Source: Pelomonas cellulosilytica
GTDB lineage: Bacteria > Pseudomonadota > Gammaproteobacteria > Burkholderiales > Burkholderiaceae_C
Direction of reading: 5' to 3'
Assembly (NCBI RefSeq): GCF_021353265.1
Contig: NZ_JAJTWU010000008.1
Location: forward strand, 144,717 to 208,716
Length of the DNA stretch: 64,000 nt
Positions 19,566 through 27,627 of the stretch are shown here, piece after piece (within the stretch, counting starts at the first letter, position 1; each line of letters opens with the position of its first letter). Both the position numbers and the translations under genes were made by a program. Under the pieces are notes generated by a model that was not told the DNA's origin, did not search any database, and saw only the letters and a program-made list of their open reading frames with translations.

Positions 19566-19903
19566 GCTTCGCCGTCCTGATCGAGGAGAGCGTCGAGTTC
19601 GCCGGCCAGGCGGGTGCGGCTGCGATCGTGCAACGTGGCCGTGGCTTCCCCCCCTTTGGTCAGAATGAGATGAGGTATTCCCTGCACATCGAACTTTTCC
19701 GCCAGTCCGGGGCATTCGTCGATGTTGACCTTGACGATCTTCAAGCTGCCGTCGTACATCGGCGCCAGCGCCTCGAGCGTCGGTAGGAGGGCCATGCAGG
19801 GACCACACCAGGGAGCCCAGAAGTCGACCAGAACGGGCGTCTCGCTGCGCGCCACTTCGGTCTCGAAGGTCGCGTCGCTGACGGGGATCACTTGTGCAGT
19901 CAT
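19562..19903 (-). CDS. Thioredoxin (second copy)
   Basis: This 113-residue thioredoxin has WAPWCGPCM (Cys33 and Cys36) and the cis-proline loop GIPHL. Met replaces the usual Lys or Arg after the second Cys, and the cis-Pro loop differs from copy 1, so its redox potential or partner may differ. ATG 19903 is chosen because AAGGA lies 8 bp upstream; the open frame runs further but without thioredoxin sequence. It is the first recognisable gene of the leftward operon and overlaps the unknown partner gene (ATGA). Confidence 0.93.
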   Translation of the reverse strand: MTAQVIPVSDATFETEVARSETPVLVDFWAPWCGPCMALLPTLEALAPMYDGSLKIVKVNIDECPGLAEKFDVQGIPHLILTKGGEATATLHDRSRTRLAGELDALLDQDGEA

Positions 19904-20073
19904 TGATGGAATCCTTGCCGTGATGAAGGAGCCGGCGTGACAGGGGACATCGGGCGCGAAGCCGTCGCGGCAGCAGCGCTGCGCGCAGGCTCCACGAGGC
20001 TGTCGGAATTCAAGAGTGCGGTTCCTATGCTCACGAAAGCTCGTCGGATATCGCCTGACTGGCAACGCGTTGC

Positions 20074-20274
20074 TCAGGCTTGAAGGGCCTGGCCGCGCCA
20101 ATCAATCAGGCGTGTGTCTTTCGCGTCCAGCATAAGGATCTGGTCGTTCCACCATTGCCCGGCACGACCTGGTTTCTTGCCTGACAGTGCAAACTGCAAA
20201 TCCGGCGATAGCGCTTGTCGGCGTTTGTGTGCGAGGCGCTCGCGTTGTTCGATTTCGTCGTGGCTGGCAGTCAT
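20074..20274 (-). CDS. Small charged protein, unknown
   Basis: This is a possible 66-residue protein with a very charged N-terminal half (HDEIEQRERLAHKRRQ), a central SGKKPGRAGQWWNDQ and a C-terminus LIDWRGQALQA. Third-position GC is about 62%, clearly below that of the neighbouring genes, and there is no strong Shine-Dalgarno, only CGGG about 8 bp before the ATG. It lies 170 bp upstream of the second thioredoxin gene on the same strand, where a substrate peptide or small regulator of the operon could sit. I do not recognise a family. It could also be a chance open frame. Confidence 0.45.
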   Translation of the reverse strand: MTASHDEIEQRERLAHKRRQALSPDLQFALSGKKPGRAGQWWNDQILMLDAKDTRLIDWRGQALQA

Positions 20275-20334
20275 CGCAACCCGTGGTCGAGAACGCGGCC
20301 GGCTGCGCGCAAGCGTTGATGCGCGGGCGTTATG

Positions 20335-20441
20335 GACGAAGTCGGGCCGGGGCGCCCTTGGGGCACCCGACCGAGTAGCGCGGCGGCGATGCCGTTACTC
20401 GGGGTGCAAAGCGTCGCTGAACGAGCGTGGGCGACGACCGG
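20335..20441. repeat. Degenerate duplicate of the TauE/SafE gene 3' end
   Basis: About 100 bases here align, at roughly three quarters identity by eye, with 20538-20643, which holds the last codons of the TauE/SafE gene. Shared blocks include GATGCC, GCTGAACGAGC and the GACGACCGG/GACAACCGG end. It looks like an old partial tandem duplication with the 14-bp repeats lying between the two copies. Confidence 0.6.
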
Positions 20442-20460
20442 TATGCCCGACCGCGCGCAA

Positions 20461-20530
20461 ACGTTGATGTGCAAACGTGGATGCGCGGACGTGGATGCGC
20501 GGACGTGGATGTGCGGACGTGGATGTGCCA
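20461..20530. repeat. Five tandem copies of a 14-bp repeat
   Basis: The unit ACGTGGATGCGCGG occurs five times in a row, with the first and the last two copies slightly changed (ACGTTGATGTGCAA, ACGTGGATGTGCGG, ACGTGGATGTGCCA). It lies just downstream of the TauE/SafE stop codon. Related fragments (GCGTTGATGCGCGG) appear near 20313. It is too short and gapless to be a CRISPR array. Confidence 0.85.
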
Positions 20531-20545
20531 GCGTTGCGGAGGATG

Positions 20546-21358
20546 TCAGGCCAGGCCGCCCTGGGCCGCCCGAACGAGCAGCGCAGTGGCGATGCCACCA
20601 CTCAGGAGCGCAAAACTCCGCTGAACGAGCCGTGGCGACAACCGGCGCGCCAGCAATCGGGCGCCGATGAGAGCGCCCATGGCTGCCAGCGTGAACGGAA
20701 GCGCTACCTGCCACTGCATGTCCTGCTGGCCGGCAGCTGCCAACGCGCCTGCGGCCGACACCAATGCGATGACGGCCTGTGAGGTGCTGACGATGGCGTC
20801 GACGCGCAGATTGGACAGCCGCGTGAACGCCGGCACCAGCACAAAACCGCCACCAACGCCCAGCAGGCCACTTATCGCACCTGCAACAAGACCGATGCCC
20901 GTGAGCGCTGCGGCGCACGAGCGCGTCCAGACGAAGCGACCGGTTTTCGCACTCCAGTAGCAAACAGGCAAAGCAGGGCGCCCGGCACCGGTTCGTGCAG
21001 GCTGCTCCAGGCTGCGCCGGTACATAGTCAACGCTGACAGCGCCATGACGACCGCGAGGCTCAACGTCAGCGCTGCAGGCGGCGCACGATGCGCGAGCCA
21101 GACGCCGGCAGGCGCGACCAGCATGCCGGCGCCTCCGATCAGTAGCGCTGCGCGGTATCTCACCACGCCGTCACGCAGGCCCAACATGGCTCCCAGGGTC
21201 GCGGCAAGCGAAATGGCCACCAGCGCGATCGGCGCGGCCTGAGTCTGGGACAGGCCGGCGCCGAAGGTCAGCAGCGGGATGGCGAGAATGCCGCCGCCTG
21301 CGCCGGTCAGGCCCAACGCCACGCCCGCCAGCGCCCCGAGCAGAAGGCTGGAGAGCAC
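20546..21358 (-). CDS. TauE/SafE family sulfite/anion exporter
   Basis: This 270-residue polytopic membrane protein has about eight hydrophobic segments and two glycine-rich half-repeats typical of TauE/SafE: GLTGAGGGILAIPLL at residues 16-30 and ISGLLGVGGGFVLVPA in the second half. Family members export sulfite, sulfoacetate or related anions. It starts 6 bp after the stop of the cysteine desulfurase-MBL-rhodanese fusion gene, so it is very likely co-transcribed. Export of sulfite made by that enzyme is a coherent inference. A cytoplasmic loop of about 25 residues carrying CYWSAKTGRFVWTRSC separates the halves. Confidence 0.88.
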   Translation of the reverse strand: MLSSLLLGALAGVALGLTGAGGGILAIPLLTFGAGLSQTQAAPIALVAISLAATLGAMLGLRDGVVRYRAALLIGGAGMLVAPAGVWLAHRAPPAALTLSLAVVMALSALTMYRRSLEQPARTGAGRPALPVCYWSAKTGRFVWTRSCAAALTGIGLVAGAISGLLGVGGGFVLVPAFTRLSNLRVDAIVSTSQAVIALVSAAGALAAAGQQDMQWQVALPFTLAAMGALIGARLLARRLSPRLVQRSFALLSGGIATALLVRAAQGGLA

Positions 21359-21364
21359 GGGAGT

Positions 21365-23638
21365 TCAGGCGGAAACCGCGTGCCTTGAGGCCTGCTTCGG
21401 TTCAGGCCACAGCGCGACGCCGCCAGCCAGACTCACCGTGCGCTCAAGGCCGAGACGGCGCAGCGCCTGCGCCGCCTTAGCGCTGCGGTTGCCGCTGCGG
21501 CAAAACAGCACCAGCGTGGCGTCGGTTTCGGCGGCCAGCCAGCCCGGGATCGCATTGACGATCGACGACAGCGGCACGGCCTCGCGACGCACCTGCTCTC
21601 CAAGTTGCGGCGCGACGCCCAGGCGATGCTCATAGGGCTCGCGCACGTCGACCAGCACGAACCTTTCGCCGCGGTCGATCCGTGCGAACAGCTCGCTGGG
21701 TTTGAGCTCGACCGAAGCTGTCTCGCGGCAGGCGTCCACTCGCGCGCCGCAAGCCAGGGTCTCGTACTCGGTCGGTGCCAGATCTCGTTCCAGGTGGGCC
21801 TTGGCCGCCGCGAACGACTTGGCGTCCATGCTTCCCTTCAGCACCGAAGCCACGAGCGGTTGCCGAGCGATCTCGATGCCCAGCGTGCAAGCGTAGCGTT
21901 CGTCGTAGTCGTGGCCCGGCAACAGCAACGCGTCGCTACCGACGACGGCCAGCAGGTGCTTCAGGGACGGACCGTACTTCTGCGGTTCGCTTACGTCGAA
22001 GTCGCTGCGCCCCAGGGCGCCTGGCATGACGGTGTCTCCGACGAACGCCGCGCACAGTCCATTCGCGTCATGCAGCAGGTAGGCCGTGGAGTCGCGGGTA
22101 TGGCCGGGAATGTGCAGACGGCTCAGGCGCTGTTCGCCCAAGTGGATCTCCTGCGAACCCAACGGCCATCCCAGGCTGTCGCGGTCACGGAAATCGGTCG
22201 TGTCGGCCAGCACGGCGGGGATGCCCCGCCAGATGTCGGTGGCGGACGAGGCGTGGTCGCCGTGGCTGTGCGTGTCGAGCACGGCGGTGAGGATGTAGCT
22301 GCGGCAGCGGATCCATTGCACAAGCTGCTGCGTGAGCTGCGGCAGTGGATCGATGATGACGCAGCGGCGGGAGGATGAATCGGCGATGAGGTAGCAGACC
22401 GATCCGTCGACAACGTAGCGGTTGATTCGTTCCACCGGCATTGCGTTTCGCTGAAACGTCTGCGTGAGGCAGCTGTCGCGCAGCGAAGCTCCGCAGGCAC
22501 GGATGCGTTCGCAGGCCTCGTCGATCAGGCCTGACGGCGTCGCCGGGCCGAAGGACAGCCTCACGGCGGAGGCGCAGCGCCAGGCATCGAGGCCCATCGC
22601 TTCGAGGACGTAACTGGGCTTGGCCTTGGACGCGCCGCAGGCCGAGCCGCCGCTGACGCGGATGTTGGCCGCATCGAACAGGTCCAGCAGCACCTTGGAG
22701 CTGACGCCGGGCACCGAGAAGTTCAGCGTGGTCGGCAGGCACGGTGCCCGGTCGGCGTTGAAGACGATCTGTGGAAAAGCGTCGCGTAGGGCGCTTTTCA
22801 GACGCTCGCCGCAGGCGTGCAGTTCATTGGCGGACTTGAACAAGTCCCCGGTTTCGAGCAGCTCCAGCACGGCGCCCAGCGCGGCGATGCCGGGCATGTT
22901 TTCGGTCCCGGAGCGCAGCGCACCTTCTTGGCCACCGCCGGCCATCAGCGGCGTGATGGGTGCGCCCGCGCGCACGTACAGCAGGCCGATGCCTTTGGGC
23001 GCATAGAGCTTGTGGCCGGAGAAGGGCGCGTAGTCGATCGGCCGGTCTGCCAGGCGAAGGGGTAGCTTGCCCAGAGCCTGCACGCTGTCGACCATCCACA
23101 ATGCCGGGCTGCCTGTGAGCGCCGTCTGGATGCCGTCCAGGTCGCTGATGATGCCGGTCTCGTTGTTGGCCGCCATGGTGCACACCAGGCCCGCACGCGG
23201 CGCGCGTTCGCGCAACCATTGCAGGTCATGGCGGCCGTCAGGACCGACGGGAATGGCCAGAATCTGCAGGTTCAGGCGCAGCAGGTCATTCCAGTGGCGC
23301 AGCGCCTCGGGCACCGCCTTGTGTTCTGTGGCGCCGTACAGCAACAGCTGCGGCATGGGTTCGCCGCTTTCGCGGCGCTTGCGCAGTGCCGTTAGCGCGG
23401 AAAGAACGGCGGTCTGGATGCCTTCGGTGGCCCCGCTCATGAACAGCAGCTCACCGGTGGGCGCGCCCAGCACGCGCCGTGCGCGGGCGCGAACCTCGTC
23501 CATCAGGGCACGCGCCTTCAGGCCGGTGCCGTGGATGCTGCTGGGGTTCCCGTAGTCGGCCGACATGGCGGCGATGGCGGCTGCTCGGGCCTCGGGAAGG
23601 ACCGGCGTCGTGGCATTGGCGTCGAGGTAGATTTCCAT
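21365..23638 (-). CDS. Cysteine desulfurase / MBL persulfide dioxygenase-like / rhodanese fusion
   Basis: One 757-residue polypeptide holds three sulfur enzymes. Residues 1-385 are a NifS/IscS-like PLP enzyme with ATEHKAV, the PLP lysine at 210 (SGHK) and the catalytic Cys334 (GGSACGAS). Residues 400-620 are a metallo-beta-lactamase fold with THSHGDH at 456-462, His513 (PGHT), Asp535 (GDT) and His576 (PGHDY), as in ETHE1-type persulfide dioxygenases. Residues 640-745 are a rhodanese with Cys713 in CRSGNRSA. All key residues are intact. The expected path is cysteine to protein or glutathione persulfide, then sulfite, with the rhodanese relaying sulfur. The TauE/SafE gene follows at 6 bp and an Lrp gene lies upstream. 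Individual activities are inferred from motifs. Confidence 0.88.
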   Translation of the reverse strand: MEIYLDANATTPVLPEARAAAIAAMSADYGNPSSIHGTGLKARALMDEVRARARRVLGAPTGELLFMSGATEGIQTAVLSALTALRKRRESGEPMPQLLLYGATEHKAVPEALRHWNDLLRLNLQILAIPVGPDGRHDLQWLRERAPRAGLVCTMAANNETGIISDLDGIQTALTGSPALWMVDSVQALGKLPLRLADRPIDYAPFSGHKLYAPKGIGLLYVRAGAPITPLMAGGGQEGALRSGTENMPGIAALGAVLELLETGDLFKSANELHACGERLKSALRDAFPQIVFNADRAPCLPTTLNFSVPGVSSKVLLDLFDAANIRVSGGSACGASKAKPSYVLEAMGLDAWRCASAVRLSFGPATPSGLIDEACERIRACGASLRDSCLTQTFQRNAMPVERINRYVVDGSVCYLIADSSSRRCVIIDPLPQLTQQLVQWIRCRSYILTAVLDTHSHGDHASSATDIWRGIPAVLADTTDFRDRDSLGWPLGSQEIHLGEQRLSRLHIPGHTRDSTAYLLHDANGLCAAFVGDTVMPGALGRSDFDVSEPQKYGPSLKHLLAVVGSDALLLPGHDYDERYACTLGIEIARQPLVASVLKGSMDAKSFAAAKAHLERDLAPTEYETLACGARVDACRETASVELKPSELFARIDRGERFVLVDVREPYEHRLGVAPQLGEQVRREAVPLSSIVNAIPGWLAAETDATLVLFCRSGNRSAKAAQALRRLGLERTVSLAGGVALWPEPKQASRHAVSA

Positions 23639-23811
23639 AATTCGCGTCAGGAGAGCTGCCGTGTGGCTTCTTGACGCTCACTGTAGAAATCTTGGTGGAG
23701 ATCAAATTTCTCTTTGCGGTTCCAGCGGGGCTCGGTACGCAAGTGGATTGCGCCGAACCGCGAAAAAATGGAATTCCTCTTCTGGCACCTCCCGGCGGAG
23801 GGCTGCAACCT

Positions 23812-24306
23812 TCATTCGATGTACGCCAACGGCAAGGCTGTCGTGTATTTCAGTTCCTCCATCGCGAAGCTGGAGCTGACGTCCGAGAGTTGTGTGTCGC
23901 TGATGAGGCGTTGATAGACCCGGTCATAGGCCGCGATGTCCGGCACCACGACGCGAAGCAGGTAGTCCACGTCGCCGCTCATCCGGTAGAACTCGACCAC
24001 CTCGGGTATGACCTCGACGGCGGCCTTGAAGCGTTCGAACCAGGCCTTGGTATGCGTGCTGGTGCGCACCGAGACGAACACCGTCACGCCGACGTTGATG
24101 CTGTTGCGATCAACCAGCGAGACGTTCCTGGTGATGACCCCGGCCTCGCGCAGGCGCTGCACGCGCCGCCAGCAGGGGGTCTGGGACAGGCCGACCTCCT
24201 CGGCGAGTGCCGAGATGTGAATGTCGCAGTCCTGCTGCAGGCGTTCGAGGATCTTTCGGTCGATGGCGTCGAGCCTGGCTTTGGATGGATGAGTGATCTT
24301 GCTCAT
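23812..24306 (-). CDS. Lrp/AsnC-family transcriptional regulator
   Basis: This 164-residue protein has an N-terminal winged helix (LDAIDRKILERLQQDCDIHISALAEEVGLSQTPCWRRVQRLREAGVI) and a C-terminal RAM ligand-binding domain with the family pattern VVEFYRMSGDVDYLLRVVVPD. It reads in the same direction as the desulfurase fusion and ends 173 bp before it. Lrp relatives such as DecR/CyuR activate cysteine-degrading genes, so cysteine-responsive control of the downstream module is a reasonable inference. ATG 24306 is chosen because it starts the winged helix domain; upstream codons look non-coding. Confidence 0.9.
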   Translation of the reverse strand: MSKITHPSKARLDAIDRKILERLQQDCDIHISALAEEVGLSQTPCWRRVQRLREAGVITRNVSLVDRNSINVGVTVFVSVRTSTHTKAWFERFKAAVEVIPEVVEFYRMSGDVDYLLRVVVPDIAAYDRVYQRLISDTQLSDVSSSFAMEELKYTTALPLAYIE

Positions 24307-24576
24307 GGTGATGGAAGCGGATGCCCGTCGGTTTGGGGCACCGCGATACCTGCAACGATGTAACGGCGAAAAGCTGTCTGCCGGGTGCAAGGCCTGGAAG
24401 ATAGCGCTCGCGCAGTGGGGCAGCGGCGTGCGGGGTGGCGAGCACCGGCGCGGGCCATGTCGGGAAGTGACGGGGCGCAAATCACGCGGTGTCGAGTGCT
24501 GCAACGCAGCCTTGCATCTCAAGCAACCCGCAGCTCAAGCCGCAGGTCCCTGAAACGGCACGTCCTCTTGGCTGGC

Positions 24577-25107
24577 CTACGGGCAGTCCCACCCGAACCG
24601 GATCACCCCACAATGCCGGCACACGAACTTGTAGAAGGCGTTGTCACCGGCGGGCTCGTAGTCGCGCGTGGCAGCGGCCCATTGCTTCACGGTCTTGCTG
24701 TAACGCTGCATCCAATCCTCCTTTGTGGCATCGCTCGCGTCTTCCACATCCTCTTGCGAGGCGTCGCCGTGGAACTCGCAGGCATCGTTGCAGTGCGCCA
24801 GCCATTGCTCTTGCTGCCAACAGGAGTAGCCGGGCGTGCGCAGGCTGACCTCGTCCACGATGTCGGCGGCCACGCCGGCCTGCGCGAGAGGCTGCGGGTC
24901 CGAGAAGCTCGCGCGCAGTTGGCTGGCCGCAGAACCGTCGGCGATGCACCAGGGGCACAGCTTCTCGTCCAGGTCAGTGGTGGCATAGACCGGTTGCACG
25001 TAGACGAAGTCGCGCGCCTGACCGCAGCAGGCACAGGTGATCTGTCGCGGTTCGATGGCGCCCGTGGCCAGCGGATCGGGGTGGTAGCGGAAGAGAGGCA
25101 GCGTCAT
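24577..25107 (-). CDS. CbrC family protein (UPF0167)
   Basis: This 176-residue protein opens with the CbrC-type FRYHPDPLATGAIE and carries several Cys pairs (CACCGQ, CPWC, CRHCG) that probably bind zinc. E. coli CbrC is linked to colicin E2 tolerance through the CreBC regulon, but the molecular role is unknown. It stands alone between the Lrp gene and the 8-bp repeat tract, separated by a 270-bp gap on the Lrp side in which I see no other feature. Confidence 0.82.
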   Translation of the reverse strand: MTLPLFRYHPDPLATGAIEPRQITCACCGQARDFVYVQPVYATTDLDEKLCPWCIADGSAASQLRASFSDPQPLAQAGVAADIVDEVSLRTPGYSCWQQEQWLAHCNDACEFHGDASQEDVEDASDATKEDWMQRYSKTVKQWAAATRDYEPAGDNAFYKFVCRHCGVIRFGWDCP

Positions 25108-25200
25108 GCCGCCACGCTAACAGAGCGGGGGCCTGTGCCCGTGCCGTGATCCAGGTGAGCGGCGGACATGGGCTTGGGTAACCTGCGTACCATTTCGTCG

Positions 25201-25280
25201 TGGCCGTGTGGCCGTGTGGCCGTGTGGCCGTGTGGCCGTGTGGCCGTGTGGCCGTGTGGCCGTGTGGCCGTGTGGCCGTG
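25201..25280. repeat. Ten perfect tandem copies of the 8-bp unit TGGCCGTG
   Basis: The octamer TGGCCGTG repeats exactly ten times without error and the tract ends 78 bp before the start codon of the secreted isochorismatase-like gene. A perfect array with a unit that is not a multiple of three is prone to slippage. Placed between promoter and gene, or inside the promoter, it could vary expression. It lies on the other side of the divergent CbrC gene start by 93 bp. Confidence 0.95.
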
Positions 25281-25358
25281 TCACGGTAGGCGCGTCGAGC
25301 GAGCCAGCGGTACGCTGTCTGGTCGAGCCTGAACCCATGTTCCCGGAGCACCCCGTCC

Positions 25359-25982
25359 ATGAAGTGTCGACGCCGCCTTCTTGTTGGCCTGCTGGCCGTC
25401 CTGGGCCACGGTATCGCCGTCGCTCAGACGGCAGCGCCACGCCACGATGCCGCCTCGGCATTGCTGGTGGTCGACGCCCAGGTGGGGGTGCTTGCTTCCG
25501 TCTGGCAGGCCGAGCGGGTCACGGCCAATCTGCAGAAACTGGTGGCCAAGGCCAGGGCGGCCGGTGCTCCGGTGATCTGGGTGCAGCATGCCGACAACGA
25601 GCTGAAGTACGGCTCGGACCGCTGGCAACTGGCGCCGGGCTTCGTGCCGGCAGCTTCGGAGAGCGTCGTGCACAAGCAGTACAACTCGGCCTTTGCCAGG
25701 ACGGACCTGGACGCGCGACTGAAGTCGCTCGGCGTGTCGCGCATCGTCCTGGCGGGCGCGGCGACCAACTGGTGCATCCGTGCCACCGCCTACGCGGCGG
25801 TGGACCGCGGCTACCAGCTGACGCTCGTGGGTGACGCGCATTCGACCGAGCCAATCCCGGTGCCAGGGGGCAAGGACATACCTGCCGAGGCCATCGTCAC
25901 GGACCTGAACACCGTCTTCGAATGGCTCAGCGTTCCCGATGTGCGCACCGAAGTGCGCACGACAGCGGACGTGGCGTTCTAA
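25359..25982 (+). CDS. Secreted isochorismatase-like cysteine hydrolase
   Basis: This 207-residue protein has a signal peptide (residues 1-23, ending AVAQ), which is unusual for this mainly cytoplasmic superfamily. The catalytic triad of the family is visible: Asp in LLVVDAQ, Lys in VVHKQYNSAF, and Cys in GAATNWCIRATA with its preceding cis-peptide motif. Such enzymes hydrolyse amides or vinyl ethers (nicotinamide, N-carbamoyl compounds, isochorismate); the substrate here is unknown. It is preceded by the 8-bp repeat tract and converges on the GH1 gene with 23 bp between stops. Confidence 0.88.
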   Translation: MKCRRRLLVGLLAVLGHGIAVAQTAAPRHDAASALLVVDAQVGVLASVWQAERVTANLQKLVAKARAAGAPVIWVQHADNELKYGSDRWQLAPGFVPAASESVVHKQYNSAFARTDLDARLKSLGVSRIVLAGAATNWCIRATAYAAVDRGYQLTLVGDAHSTEPIPVPGGKDIPAEAIVTDLNTVFEWLSVPDVRTEVRTTADVAF

Positions 25983-26005
25983 CCCGGCCCGGTGCCCTGT
26001 GGGCG

Positions 26006-27394
<1,389 letters not shown>

Positions 27395-27490
27395 CAGTGG
27401 GGTGTCTGGGAGGTGAGTGGTCGGCCGTCTCAGTGCAGGAAGGCCGCTCCGTGGCCGGCAGTGCTGGGGAAAACTTCTAGGCAACAATAA

Positions 27491-27505
27491 TTGTTTAGTG
27501 AACAA
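27491..27505. promoter_or_regulatory. LacI-type operator TTGTTTAGTGAACAA
   Basis: This near-palindrome lies in the intergenic region between the divergent GH1 and lacI-type genes. A partial copy (ACTAAACAA, 27603-27611) overlaps the lacI leader, and a degenerate one (CTGTTTACTAAAAAG, 28777-28791) lies upstream of the sugar symporter gene. It also overlaps a second small palindrome (ACAATAATTGT, 27483-27493). Confidence 0.65.
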
Positions 27506-27602
27506 TCGGCAATCGGGGCATCCCTCATCGCCTGGCGGACGGCCTTCGCAGCATTACGGCGCCGCCCAGTAGGCGATGCCACAATCGCGGCGCTGTTGAG
27601 CG

Positions 27603-27611
27603 ACTAAACAA
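27603..27611. promoter_or_regulatory. Operator half-site in front of the lacI-type gene
   Basis: ACTAAACAA matches the right half of the operator at 27491-27505 read on the opposite strand. It lies 16 bp before the repressor start codon, where bound repressor would block its own expression. The other half is poorly conserved. Confidence 0.45.
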
Positions 27612-27627
27612 TGCTGGAGTGGAGGCC

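Noticed and set aside
20461-20530. Possible CRISPR-like array
   Set aside because: The 14-bp units are contiguous with no spacers, and no cas gene is present.
20271-20963. A 230-codon minus-strand frame through the repeats
   Set aside because: It overlaps the TauE/SafE gene out of frame and is kept open by repeat units rich in Arg, His and Ser.
25201-25280. Coding repeat (His-Thr-Ala or Trp-Pro-Cys-Gly repeats) in frames across the tract
   Set aside because: The unit of 8 bp keeps three frames open by chance and neither flank shows a recognisable protein; a non-coding tandem repeat is the simpler reading.
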